Shown here: piece by piece, positions 37,208 to 45,110 of the stretch | How the letters are laid out: every line of letters starts with the position of its first letter | Position numbering within the stretch: position 1 is the first letter of the stretch | Source of the DNA: Microbacterium terregens | GTDB taxonomy: Bacteria > Pseudomonadota > Alphaproteobacteria > Sphingomonadales > Sphingomonadaceae | DNA length: 64,000 nucleotides | Reading direction: 5' to 3' | Assembly: GCF_027922045.1 (NCBI RefSeq) | Contig: NZ_BSEX01000004.1 | Span: 124,001-188,000, forward strand | Notes under the pieces: model-generated | Databases searched by the model: none | Told to the model about the DNA's origin: nothing | What the model saw: only the letters and a program-made list of their open reading frames with translations | Translations under genes and position numbers: made by a program

Positions 37208-37222
37208 CGGGTTTTGGCCGAT
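37208..37222 (+). promoter_or_regulatory. Island promoter box (CGGG-N5-CCY-GAT), upstream of the 37278 barrel
   Basis: CGGGTTTTGGCCGAT ends 55 bases before the ATG at 37278. It matches the shared box except for G instead of C at the tenth position. Confidence 0.5.
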
Positions 37223-37277
37223 GTTGATGCCCCCGCGCATGCGCAACCTAGACGCGGCAAGCAGAAAGGGAAGTTCG

Positions 37278-37889
37278 ATGCGTGTTCTGAGTACGGCGAC
37301 CATCTTTCTCGTCGCGGCTGGGTTTGCCGCTCCGGCGTCTGCCCAAGAAGATGGGAGTTTCACGGGCCCCAGGGTCGAGGCGATCGCGGGCTGGGACAAT
37401 TTTAGCGCCGGGCACGGCGAATCCGATTCCGAGGACGACTTCGTGTTCGGCGGTGCGATCGGCTACGACTACCAGATGCAGAACATCGTCGTCGGTGCCG
37501 AGCTGGAACTCACCGGCGCCGGCACCTCGTCGACGGTCAGGAGCTATATGACTCCGTCCGATCTCTTTCGCGTGGAAGCGGATCGCGACATCTATATCGG
37601 CGCCCGGCTCGGCTACGCCTTTACCCCGCAATTCCTCGGCTATGTGAAGGCAGGCTACACCAACCTGCGCATCGAGAGCACCTACATCCCGAGCGTGCCG
37701 GGCCGGAACACCATCGACGATGCGGCGGACAGCGACGGCTTCCGGGCCGGGCTGGGCCTGGAGTACCGCTTCTCGCAAGGCTTCTATGGCAAGGGCGAAT
37801 ATCGCTATTCGAACTATGGGGACGTCCGGGGCTACGACCTCGACGTCGACCGGAACCAGATCGTCGTCGGCCTCGGCTACCGCTTCTGA
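37278..37889 (+). CDS. Small outer-membrane beta-barrel, opacity/Omp25-like
   Basis: A 203-residue protein with a signal peptide (residues 1-23, cleavage near ASAQ). The rest alternates as in 8-stranded barrels: GPRVEAIAGWDNF, FGGAIGYDYQMQNIVVGAELE, YIGARLGYAFTPQFLGYVKAGYT, GLGLEYRFSQGFYGKGEYRYSN, and a C-terminal IVVGLGYRF. These are typical of OmpA-like/opacity porins. Its 3' end overlaps the convergent channel gene by 13 bases, and its terminator lies inside that gene. A promoter box sits 55 bases upstream. Confidence 0.88.
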   Translation: MRVLSTATIFLVAAGFAAPASAQEDGSFTGPRVEAIAGWDNFSAGHGESDSEDDFVFGGAIGYDYQMQNIVVGAELELTGAGTSSTVRSYMTPSDLFRVEADRDIYIGARLGYAFTPQFLGYVKAGYTNLRIESTYIPSVPGRNTIDDAADSDGFRAGLGLEYRFSQGFYGKGEYRYSNYGDVRGYDLDVDRNQIVVGLGYRF

Positions 37890-39334
37890 ACGGCGCTGCC
37901 GAAGGGGATCGACAGCGACACCGCGCCATAGAGCGTATCCCCCGTCGACGGAGCATTGGGCGCTTCCTTGAGGAAGCGCCCTTTCTTTAGCCAGGCCGCA
38001 TTCAGCTCGAGCTGCGCCCGGTGAGGCAGCAGCCACCAGCGGACCCGCCCCTCCACCTGGTGCCCGGCGAAGCGCCCCGATCCGCCGGAGGCGTCGCGCA
38101 CCGCCGTGGTGGAAAAGCTGTCCGTGCGGGAATCAAGCCACATCGCCCGATAGGCGAGGAAGCCGTCGAGGCGCTGGTTCGGCGTTACCTCCAGGCGGAC
38201 CGACGGCGTCAAAATGTTCGCCCGCCCGACCGCACCATAGATCGCGCCTGGCCCCAGGTCCGACCGCCGGGCCCCGAACAGCGTGTCGAACCGGCCGTAG
38301 CGCCCGCCCAATCCGTCGCCGCTCGCCTGATCATAGGCCAGGGATAGCCGTGCATGAGGGGCGCCCGGGAAGCGATAGCCGGCGGCCGCGTGCACGAACC
38401 AGGCGGAGACCGGCAACTCGGCGGCATCGGCGGCCGTGTCGGCGCGGATCGAGCCGAACTGGTACACTGCCTCCAGTTCGAAATCGGCGCCGTCCCGGCC
38501 CGGTGCATCGGCCAGCCGCAGGTCCAGGCTGTGCAGCTTGCGATTCCGGGTGGGCCTGTCCGGCGTGTCCCGCTCGTTCAGCCCGAAATAGCCAATGTCC
38601 AGCGTGCCCGAGCCGATCGGAACCCCGGCCAGGTGCGTGCCCCAAAACTGCAGGTCAAACCCCTCATGATCCCATTGCACCCGGTTGGCGAGCACCGCAT
38701 CCTGGTCGTCGGGGCGGTGCTGTTGCGGCAGCGTGTAGAACAGCGTCGCCGTGCCGCCACTCGCCGGAAGAGTCGCGACCAGGCCTGTGAAGGCACTTGC
38801 CGTGTTCCGGTAATCATGCGCCGCGACGAGCCGCCGAGATCCGACGTCGAATTTGACGCGGCCGATCCGGACGAGGCCTTCGCTGCCCACCGTCAGCCCG
38901 GCATAGGCCTGGATCCATTCGAACGCGTTCACGTCGTTCGCGCTCACTTCGCCGCCCCGTTTTCCGAAATAGCCGCGACTGTCCTGGAGTTCGACGCCGG
39001 CGCGCAGCCGGTCCTGGGCATAGGCGAGGAGCACCGTGGTCCGGATGCTGAGCAGCGAGTCCGTATCCGGAAATCCGGCATGGGCCTGGCCGCGCAACGC
39101 TTCGTAGCGCACGCGCATCGATCCGGTCAGGGAAAGCGGATGGTGCGGTGCCGGCTCGGGAGCGCTGGTTTCGGCCTCCTGCGCGTGTGCGGCAGGCGCG
39201 CCGGTCCACGCCAGCGGCAAACACGAGAGCAGTAAGGCCAGCCGCACCGTCCGGCCTATGTCCAGGCTCCGGCGGAACGTCGCGCCGGGACCGGAACGCA
39301 CCCGCTGCCCGCCACCGACCCGACCCAAGGACAC
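37877..39334 (-). CDS. Alginate-export-type outer-membrane channel
   Basis: A protein of about 485 residues with an AlgE-like (alginate export) beta-barrel: SMRVRYEALRGQAHAG, RTTVLLAYAQDRLRAGVELQ, FEWIQAYAGLTVG, RIGRVKFDVGSRRLVAAHDY, and a C-terminal GAVSLSIPFG. I choose GTG 39334 because GGAGGAGG lies 7 bases before it; it gives a long n-region before the hydrophobic core LALLLSCLPLAW and cleavage near AHAQ. GTG 39247 would give a conventional 22-residue signal peptide but has a poor ribosome site. A promoter box at 39388-39402 fits the 39334 start (53 bases). Family members are general outer-membrane channels; the substrate is unknown. Confidence 0.82.
   Translation of the reverse strand: MSLGRVGGGQRVRSGPGATFRRSLDIGRTVRLALLLSCLPLAWTGAPAAHAQEAETSAPEPAPHHPLSLTGSMRVRYEALRGQAHAGFPDTDSLLSIRTTVLLAYAQDRLRAGVELQDSRGYFGKRGGEVSANDVNAFEWIQAYAGLTVGSEGLVRIGRVKFDVGSRRLVAAHDYRNTASAFTGLVATLPASGGTATLFYTLPQQHRPDDQDAVLANRVQWDHEGFDLQFWGTHLAGVPIGSGTLDIGYFGLNERDTPDRPTRNRKLHSLDLRLADAPGRDGADFELEAVYQFGSIRADTAADAAELPVSAWFVHAAAGYRFPGAPHARLSLAYDQASGDGLGGRYGRFDTLFGARRSDLGPGAIYGAVGRANILTPSVRLEVTPNQRLDGFLAYRAMWLDSRTDSFSTTAVRDASGGSGRFAGHQVEGRVRWWLLPHRAQLELNAAWLKKGRFLKEAPNAPSTGDTLYGAVSLSIPFGSAVQKR
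37958..37988 (+). terminator. Rho-independent terminator embedded in the opposing gene
   Basis: GGGCGCTTCCT and AGGAAGCGCCC pair perfectly over 11 bases around a 2-base loop, followed by TTTCTTT. It lies 69 bases behind the 37278 barrel gene and is therefore its terminator, yet the same bases encode the C-terminal KKGRFLKEAP region of the convergent channel. Confidence 0.88.
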
Positions 39335-39387
39335 CGCGCCGCCTCCTCCACGGGCCGGAGAATGGGGCGTGGTCGCCGGGTCTCGCG

Positions 39388-39402
39388 ATCGGCGATTCCC
39401 CG
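39388..39402 (-). promoter_or_regulatory. Island promoter box, upstream of the AlgE-like gene
   Basis: Minus-strand CGGGGAATCGCCGAT, ending 53 bases before GTG 39334. One mismatch to the consensus (G for C at position ten). Divergent partner of the box at 39473. Confidence 0.5.
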
Positions 39403-39472
39403 GACCCGTGCGCAAACGCGCTCCGTAGAACCACCCTGAGGCAGACCGGGGGGAGTTCCCCCCGCCCCGTCT

Positions 39473-39487
39473 CGGGGATGCCCCGAT
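39473..39487 (+). promoter_or_regulatory. Island promoter box, upstream of the 39544 gene
   Basis: CGGGGATGCCCCGAT is an exact match to CGGG-N5-CCY-GAT and ends 56 bases before the ATG at 39544. Confidence 0.55.
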
Positions 39488-39543
39488 GCTGGCGGCTCAG
39501 GAAGGTCGATACCGATTAGGGGTCCGCAAGAGGGGTGAGTGTC

Positions 39544-40536
39544 ATGCCGCGTGATCCTTTGCACCAGAATAGCTGCCTGTTCCTGATCGCGGCTGCGGTG
39601 CTCCCGCTAGGAGCAGTGCCCGCGATGGCCGACGAAAACGGCGCAAGTCTCTATCTGCTGGGATCGGGCGGGCCAGGCGCGGCGGTCTCGCCGCCGCTGC
39701 CGGGCGTGTACCTGGACAACATCGTCATGGTCTATGACGCCAGCTCGCATGCCAGCCGCGACCTCACCATCGGTGGCAACGTCGTGGCGGACGTCGATTC
39801 GACGGTGGCCGCCAACTTCACGACGCTGCTCTGGGTCCCGAGCACGAACGTGCTCGGCGGCACCCTGACGGTCGGCGGCACGCTGCCGGTCGGCGCGCCG
39901 ATGATCGATGCCTCCGCCGTGATCACCGGGCCACAGGGGCGCCAGTTGGGCGTCCGCACCCATGATTCCGCGCTGATGGTCGGAGATCCGATCGCCACGG
40001 CCATGATGGGCTGGAAAAGCGGCAACATGCATTACGCCGTCAGCGGCATGCTCAACGTCCCGGTGGGGCATTACCGGGTGGGCAGGCTCGCCAACATCGC
40101 CTTCCACCGCTGGGCCGGAGACGTTTCCGTCGCCGCGACGTGGCTCGACCCGAAGACCGGCTGGGACGTCAGCGGCAAGGTTGGCTTCACCTTCAACGGT
40201 CACAACGAAGACACCGACTATAATTCGGGCAACGACTTCCACGCGGAGCTGGCAGCGGAGAAGAAGCTCTCCTCGAAGTTCTCGCTGGGCGCCCAGGGCT
40301 ATTACTTCCAGCAGGTGAGCGATGACACCGGCGCGGGCGCGAAACTGGGCGCCTATCGGGGACGCGTGCTCGCGGCGGGTGGGACTCTGGCGTATGACAC
40401 CGTGCTCGGACGCAGCCCCGCGACGATCCGGCTGCAGGTCCTGCAGGAGTTCGATGCCAAGAACCGCGTCGAAGGCACGAACTTCATGCTGAGCCTCAGC
40501 CTGCCGTTGCACATGAAGATGCCCGCAAAGGAGTGA
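39544..40536 (+). CDS. Outer-membrane transporter, phenol MetA-pathway family
   Basis: A 330-residue exported beta-barrel of the MetA/SphA type (proteins linked to uptake of hydrophobic compounds). Signal peptide to about residue 30 (AVPAMADE); NGASLYLLGSGGPGAAVSPPLPGVY is the family opening, and AAEKKLSSKFSLGAQGYYFQQVSDDTG lies near the end. It starts at ATG 39544 with AGGGGTGAG 5 bases before. It is divergent from the AlgE-like channel, and both carry the same promoter box. It ends 12 bases from the convergent FGE gene. The substrate is unknown. Confidence 0.87.
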   Translation: MPRDPLHQNSCLFLIAAAVLPLGAVPAMADENGASLYLLGSGGPGAAVSPPLPGVYLDNIVMVYDASSHASRDLTIGGNVVADVDSTVAANFTTLLWVPSTNVLGGTLTVGGTLPVGAPMIDASAVITGPQGRQLGVRTHDSALMVGDPIATAMMGWKSGNMHYAVSGMLNVPVGHYRVGRLANIAFHRWAGDVSVAATWLDPKTGWDVSGKVGFTFNGHNEDTDYNSGNDFHAELAAEKKLSSKFSLGAQGYYFQQVSDDTGAGAKLGAYRGRVLAAGGTLAYDTVLGRSPATIRLQVLQEFDAKNRVEGTNFMLSLSLPLHMKMPAKE

Positions 40537-40548
40537 GCGGCACCCGCG

Positions 40549-41499
40549 TCAGGGGCGCCGCACGCAGCGGAAGCCGACATGCGACGTGGACGTGTCGATC
40601 GGATGCGCATGGCGCGCCGCCGGCCGATAGCGTCGGCAATAGTTGGGCGCACACAGGTGCGACCCGCCCTTCAGCACCTTGCGGGCGATCCGGGCGGCAT
40701 CGCCGGGATCGGCGCTGGCCTTGACCTTGTCTTGCAAGGACGCGCCGCAGCAACTTCCGCGCATGGCGCCCGGCGTGCTCCACCAGTCGGCCGTCCACTC
40801 CCAGACGTTGCCGATCATATCCACCAGGCCATAGCCGTTGGCCGGGAAGCTGCCCACCGGCGAGGTCCGCTCCCATCCGTCCAGCGCGAGGTTGCGGTGC
40901 GGGAACTCGCCCTGCCAGGTGTTGGCCATGTGGGCGCCGTCCACCAGCAGCGCATCGCCCCAGGCGAACTCGGCGCCTTCGAGGCCGCCGCGCGCGGCAT
41001 ACTCCCACTCGACTTCGTTCGGCAGGGACAATCCCGCCCAGGCGGCATAGGCCTCCACATCCGCAAGTGCGACGTGAACCACCGGATGGTCCTCCAGCCC
41101 CTCGATCGTGCTGTCGGGGCCCGTCGGGTGCCGCCAATCCGCGCCGGGGACGAAGCTCCACCATTGCGACGAAGGACCGCGCGGGTCGATCGCGCCCGCA
41201 GGCGGTGCGAACACGAGCGACGCAGCCACCAGCATCTCGGGAAGCGCGCCGGGATAGTCCGCCGCATCCGGCGGCGTTTCCGCCATCGTGCGATGTCCCG
41301 TCGCAGCAACGAAGGCGGCGAACTGCCGGTTCGTCACCGGCGCGCGGTCGATCCAGAAGCCGCTCACCGACGCGCGCCGGCTGGGGCGCTCCTCGGGATA
41401 ATGACGGTCCGAACCCATGGTGAACGCACCCCCGCCGATCCAGACCATGTCCGGGTGGGAGTTGCCGCGACCATCTGCTTCGAAACGCGTCTCGGTCAT
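40549..41499 (-). CDS. Formylglycine-generating enzyme family protein
   Basis: A 316-residue SUMF1/FGE-type protein. The two redox cysteines of true FGEs are present in SHLCAPNYCRRYRPAAR (C283 and C288), and GGGAFTMGSDRHYPEERP, FWIDRAPVTNRQFAAFV and GNVWEWTADWW are standard. FGEs oxidise the sulfatase cysteine to formylglycine. An arylsulfatase with a suitable CTAGR site lies 2 kb away at 43474, a plausible client. No signal peptide, so it acts in the cytoplasm before export or on a cytoplasmic client. Its start overlaps the DUF202 gene stop as ATGA. Confidence 0.92.
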   Translation of the reverse strand: MTETRFEADGRGNSHPDMVWIGGGAFTMGSDRHYPEERPSRRASVSGFWIDRAPVTNRQFAAFVAATGHRTMAETPPDAADYPGALPEMLVAASLVFAPPAGAIDPRGPSSQWWSFVPGADWRHPTGPDSTIEGLEDHPVVHVALADVEAYAAWAGLSLPNEVEWEYAARGGLEGAEFAWGDALLVDGAHMANTWQGEFPHRNLALDGWERTSPVGSFPANGYGLVDMIGNVWEWTADWWSTPGAMRGSCCGASLQDKVKASADPGDAARIARKVLKGGSHLCAPNYCRRYRPAARHAHPIDTSTSHVGFRCVRRP

Positions 41500-42161
41500 G
41501 CGCCGAATACCTCGATGTGGAACACGATGCCCGTGATCGCGAGAACGCCGATCGCGAGCAGCAGGATGCTGGTGATGAGCGTGAGGGAGACCGGATAGTC
41601 CATCTCTCCGTGCACGAGCCCTGCCTCCTTCAGTTCCGCCCGGACGTGGCGCAACTGGAAGGCGAACTGCAGGTGTCGGGAAATGCCGCCGACCAGCAGC
41701 AGGATGCCGAGGACGATCAAGGCTGCGCCGAAATTCCGGGGCGCTGCCGAACTGCGGATCGTGCCCATGTCGTGCAGTTTGTCGAACGTCTGGTACAGCG
41801 TGAAACCAAAGCCGATCAGCGAAAGCGACGTCCGCTGCACCGACATCAGCGTCCGATCCGCGCTCATCCGGGTGCGCTGGATCGACATGCCGGTCCGGCG
41901 CATCGACATCTCGGTACGTTCGCCGGACAGATCGGTACGGTGCTCCGAAAGATCGGTGCGGTGCTGGGAAAGGCTGGTCCGAAACTCCGAGAGGTCGGTG
42001 CGGTGTTCCGACATGCGGCTGCGGAGTTCGGAAAGCTCGCTGCGGAAGCGGGAAAGCTCGACCGATGCCGCACCGGTTTCCTGGCCAGCGGTGTCCGGAA
42101 CGGGCGGTAGCGGCGGTAGGGCCATCGGCGCCGGGCGCTGGAGATCAGAATCTTCGGCCAT
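41496..42161 (-). CDS. DUF202-type membrane protein with heptad repeats
   Basis: A 221-residue protein. Residues 1-35 are Pro-rich; residues 36-112 are eleven consecutive 7-residue units of the type LSEHRTD, running directly into the DUF202 motif QRTSLSLIGFGFTLYQ. Three membrane segments follow (residues 112-128, 145-165 and 195-218). DUF202 proteins normally show two or three RT-LA repeats; here they are expanded into a long charged helix. I choose ATG 42161; ATG 42173 adds four residues. A promoter box ends 53 bases upstream. FGE follows with a 4-base overlap. Function unknown. Confidence 0.85.
   Translation of the reverse strand: MAEDSDLQRPAPMALPPLPPVPDTAGQETGAASVELSRFRSELSELRSRMSEHRTDLSEFRTSLSQHRTDLSEHRTDLSGERTEMSMRRTGMSIQRTRMSADRTLMSVQRTSLSLIGFGFTLYQTFDKLHDMGTIRSSAAPRNFGAALIVLGILLLVGGISRHLQFAFQLRHVRAELKEAGLVHGEMDYPVSLTLITSILLLAIGVLAITGIVFHIEVFGA
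41826..42056 (-). repeat. Eleven tandem heptad units in the DUF202 gene
   Basis: The units read LSRFRSE, LSELRSR, MSEHRTD, LSEFRTS, LSQHRTD, LSEHRTD, LSGERTE, MSMRRTG, MSIQRTR, MSADRTL and MSVQRTS. Each is 21 bases. The middle copies are most alike, suggesting slippage or unequal exchange. Confidence 0.9.
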
Positions 42162-42214
42162 CGCGTTCCCCATTGCTGTCACGGCAAGAATTGCCGAGCG
42201 ACCGCGGCAAGCCC

Positions 42215-42230
42215 ATCGGGACAACTCCCG
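42215..42230 (-). promoter_or_regulatory. Island promoter box, upstream of the DUF202 gene
   Basis: Minus-strand CGGGAGTTGTCCCGAT, with a 6-base instead of 5-base spacer, ending 53 bases before ATG 42161. Confidence 0.45.
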
Positions 42231-42295
42231 AGCGGCGCGAGCGCCAGAACCCCGGCTTGAGGACGATCGCTCCGGCTTGTGCCCTGCCCTGCCAG

Positions 42296-42310
42296 CGGGT
42301 TGATCCCGAT
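42296..42310 (+). promoter_or_regulatory. Island promoter box, upstream of the 42363 gene
   Basis: CGGGTTGATCCCGAT matches the box exactly and ends 52 bases before the ATG at 42363. It is divergent to the box at 42215. Confidence 0.55.
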
Positions 42311-42362
42311 GGCTGGCCTGCGGGTCCATGGCGACCATGGCCCATCAGCCAGGGAGGCCGCC

Positions 42363-43211
42363 ATGACCCTTTTCAGCGCAATCGGTGCCGTACTCCTCAT
42401 GGGGGACCCGACGTCCGCCAATCCCGAGGATCCGCCCGTGGAGCAGGGTGCGCCGGCACCGGCACCGGCAGCGCAGGGTCTGGGAACGCCTGGGAGTGAT
42501 GCCAATCTGGCGCAACAGGTTGCGAACCCGGTGGCGGAACTGATCAGCGTGCCGCTGCAGAGCAATCTCGATTGCTGCTTCGGCCCCGCCGACGCGAACC
42601 GCTATACGCTCAACATCCAGCCGGTCATCCCCGTCCGGTTGAACTCGGAACTGAGCCTGATCACGCGCACGATCCTGCCGTTCATCGCGCAGGAACGAAC
42701 CGTCTCGGACGGGCGCGGCACCAACGGTTTCGGCGACATCACGCAGAGCTTTTTCTTCAAGCCCCAGATCAACGGCATCACGATCGCCGCCGGCCCGGCT
42801 GTCGTCTGGCCGATCGGGAACAAGGAATTCGGCAGCGGCAAATGGTCGGCAGGCCCAACCGCGCTCGTGGTCAAACAGACGCCCAAGGGGACCACGCTCG
42901 GCATGCTCGCCAACCATCTCTGGTCCTATGCGGGCAAGGATGACCGGCCGGGCGTCAGCGCCACCTTGCTGCAGCCGTTTCTGACTCAGACGTTCCACAA
43001 CGGCATGAGCATCGGTGCGAATACCGAAGCGAGCTACAACTGGAAGCAGAAGCAGTGGACCGTGCCGATCGACATCACGCTGGGCCAGCTGATCCGCATC
43101 GGCCGGCAGCCCATGCAGATCTCGATGAGCGGCAAATATTATGCCGAGCGGCCGAGCGGCGGGCCCGACTGGGGACTGCGGCTGACCCTGACCTTCCTGT
43201 TCCCCGAATGA
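42363..43211 (+). CDS. Outer-membrane transporter-like protein
   Basis: A 282-residue protein that looks like a MetA-type/neuromedin-U-like barrel: YTLNIQPVIPVRLNSELSLITRTILPFI, TNGFGDITQSFFFKPQ, AAGPAVVWPIGNKEFGSGKW and the C-terminal LRLTLTFLFPE. The N-terminus has only a short hydrophobic stretch (SAIGAVLLMGDP) before a Pro/Ala-rich segment, so the export signal is atypical or the start is further upstream; the promoter box position supports ATG 42363. It is divergent from the DUF202/FGE unit. Specificity unknown. Confidence 0.8.
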   Translation: MTLFSAIGAVLLMGDPTSANPEDPPVEQGAPAPAPAAQGLGTPGSDANLAQQVANPVAELISVPLQSNLDCCFGPADANRYTLNIQPVIPVRLNSELSLITRTILPFIAQERTVSDGRGTNGFGDITQSFFFKPQINGITIAAGPAVVWPIGNKEFGSGKWSAGPTALVVKQTPKGTTLGMLANHLWSYAGKDDRPGVSATLLQPFLTQTFHNGMSIGANTEASYNWKQKQWTVPIDITLGQLIRIGRQPMQISMSGKYYAERPSGGPDWGLRLTLTFLFPE

Positions 43212-43313
43212 TGGCGTCAGCGACTCGCCGCTGACCTCCTCGACTCGCTGATCGCGGCGTGCCGGCGCAGAGCGCGTCGTCCCTTCTCAACAACTGCTCA
43301 AGACCGAGTCCCT

Positions 43314-43344
43314 GCGGCTTCGCAGCGGGCCGCTGCGAGGCTGC
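43314..43344. repeat. Long near-perfect palindrome before the arylsulfatase
   Basis: GCGGCTTCGCAGCGG and CCGCTGCGAGGCTGC pair over 15 positions (two G-U type) around one base. No T-run follows, so it is not a standard terminator. It sits 103 bases behind the 42363 gene and 33 bases before the island box at 43377. Confidence 0.6.
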
Positions 43345-43376
43345 GCGCACCGCCGGTCGCGCGCAAACCGCCGCCC

Positions 43377-43391
43377 CGGGACTCGACCGAT
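43377..43391 (+). promoter_or_regulatory. Island promoter box, upstream of the arylsulfatase
   Basis: CGGGACTCGACCGAT has one mismatch (A for C at position ten) and ends 82 bases before ATG 43474, further than usual for this box. Confidence 0.4.
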
Positions 43392-43473
43392 GCTGGTCCG
43401 CGGGAAAGCCCTGATCCCGCCCGGTCCCAAGACTCGGCACCCTTCCGACGCAACGGCAAGAAGGAGTCCGATC

Positions 43474-45006
43474 ATGCCCAAAGGCAAACCAAATATCCTT
43501 GTGATCTGGGGCGACGACATCGGCATCAGCAATCTGAGCTGCTACAGTCACGGGCTGATGGGCTATCAGACGCCCAACATCGACCGGCTCGCCCGAGAGG
43601 GCATGATGTTCACGGACAGCTATGGCGAGCAGAGCTGCACGGCCGGGCGTTCGTCCTTCATCACCGGGCAGAGCGTGCTGCGCACCGGCCTCTCCAAGGT
43701 CGGCATCCCCGCGGCGCCGATCGGCATGAACGAAAAGACGGCGACCATCGCCGCGCTCCTCAAGGAGCAGGGCTATGCCACCGGCCAGTTCGGCAAGAAC
43801 CACCTGGGCGACCTCAACCACATGCTGCCCACGAACCATGGCTTCGACGAGTTCTTCGGCAACCTCTACCACCTCAACGCCGAGGAAGAGCCGGAGATGA
43901 CGGATTATCCGAAGGATCCGCGCTTCCACGAGGCGTTCGCCCCGCGCGGCGTCATCCATAGCTGGGCCACCGATACCGACGATGGTACCGAGCACGAGCG
44001 CTGGGGCCGCGTCGGCAAGCAGCGGATCGAGGACACCGGCCCGCTCACCAAGAAGCGGATGGAAACGGTCGACGACGAGTTCGCCGCGGCTGCCAAGGAT
44101 TTCATGAAGCGGGCCGCCAACGACGACCAGCCGTTCTTCCTGTGGCTCAACACCACCCACATGCACCTGTTCACCCACCCCAAGCCCGAGAGCAAGGGAC
44201 AGGCGGGCCGCTGGCAATCCGACTATCATGACACCATGGTCGATCACGACAAGCTGATCGGCGAGGTGCTCGCCTTCCTCGACGAGCTCGGCATCGCGGA
44301 CGACACGTTCGTGCAATATTCGACCGACAACGGACCGCATCGCAACACCTGGCCGGATGGTGGCATGACGCCGTTCCGCAGCGAAAAGAACACCAACTGG
44401 GAAGGCGCCTTCCGCGTGCCCTTGCTCGTGCGGTGGCCGGGCAAGATCGCGCCCGGATCGATCGCCAACGGCATCATCCAGCATCACGACTGGCTTCCCA
44501 CGTTTCTCGAGATGGCCGGCGCCCCGGACGTCGTTGAGAAGCTTAAGAGCGGCTATGACGCGATCGGGCGCACCTACAAGAACCACATCGATGGCATGAG
44601 CCTGCTCGGCTATATCACCGGGGAGGAGGAGAAGAGTCCACGCGAGTTCTTCTTCTACATCAGCGACGATGGCGATATTCTTGGAATGCGCTACGACAAT
44701 TGGAAAATCGTGTTCATGGAGCAGCGTGTTGCCGGCACGATGCGGGTGTGGGCCGAGCCTTTCACGCGGCTGCGGCTGCCGAAGGTCTTCAACCTGCGCA
44801 CCGACCCGTACGAATATGCCGACATAACGTCGAACACCTATTACCACTGGTTCCTGCACAACGACTATTTCATCTTCATCGCACAGCTCGCTGCGAAGAA
44901 GTTCGCGGAAACGTTCCGAGAGTTCCCGCCCGTGCAGCGGCCGAACAGCTTCACGATTGACGATGCGATCGCAAAGATGGCCGACGCGAACGCCGGCGCC
45001 AGCTGA
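43474..45006 (+). CDS. Arylsulfatase, type I formylglycine sulfatase
   Basis: A 510-residue sulfatase. The signature SCTAGRSSFITGQ (C55 to become formylglycine) is intact. Metal residues are in IWGDDIG at the N-terminus and STDNGPHRNTWPDGG; GKNHLGDLNHMLPTNHGFDEF carries the active-site lysine/histidine region. It removes sulfate from an ester; the arylsulfatase label is by family. There is no signal peptide after ATG 43474 (AAGGAG 7 bases upstream), so cytoplasmic action or another export route is implied. An FGE capable of activating it is encoded at 40549. An acid phosphatase follows. Confidence 0.92.
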   Translation: MPKGKPNILVIWGDDIGISNLSCYSHGLMGYQTPNIDRLAREGMMFTDSYGEQSCTAGRSSFITGQSVLRTGLSKVGIPAAPIGMNEKTATIAALLKEQGYATGQFGKNHLGDLNHMLPTNHGFDEFFGNLYHLNAEEEPEMTDYPKDPRFHEAFAPRGVIHSWATDTDDGTEHERWGRVGKQRIEDTGPLTKKRMETVDDEFAAAAKDFMKRAANDDQPFFLWLNTTHMHLFTHPKPESKGQAGRWQSDYHDTMVDHDKLIGEVLAFLDELGIADDTFVQYSTDNGPHRNTWPDGGMTPFRSEKNTNWEGAFRVPLLVRWPGKIAPGSIANGIIQHHDWLPTFLEMAGAPDVVEKLKSGYDAIGRTYKNHIDGMSLLGYITGEEEKSPREFFFYISDDGDILGMRYDNWKIVFMEQRVAGTMRVWAEPFTRLRLPKVFNLRTDPYEYADITSNTYYHWFLHNDYFIFIAQLAAKKFAETFREFPPVQRPNSFTIDDAIAKMADANAGAS

Positions 45007-45022
45007 CGCGGCGCATCATCAC

Positions 45023-45054
45023 GCGGGCTCCGCTTCCTCTCCGGCGGAGCCCGC
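45023..45054. repeat. Perfect 11-base inverted repeat after the arylsulfatase
   Basis: GCGGGCTCCGC (45023-45033) and GCGGAGCCCGC (45044-45054) form a stem with a 10-base loop, 17 bases behind the sulfatase stop. No T-run follows, so at best a weak or Rho-assisted terminator, or an mRNA-stabilising hairpin. Confidence 0.6.
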
Positions 45055-45110
45055 ACCCGCCGCACCGCTCACGGACGGGCGGCATTCCGAACCGAAAACC
45101 GGAGGTTGCG

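Noticed and set aside
43075..44859. A 594-codon frame antisense to the arylsulfatase
   Set aside because: Shadow frame; the sulfatase motifs are unambiguous on the plus strand.
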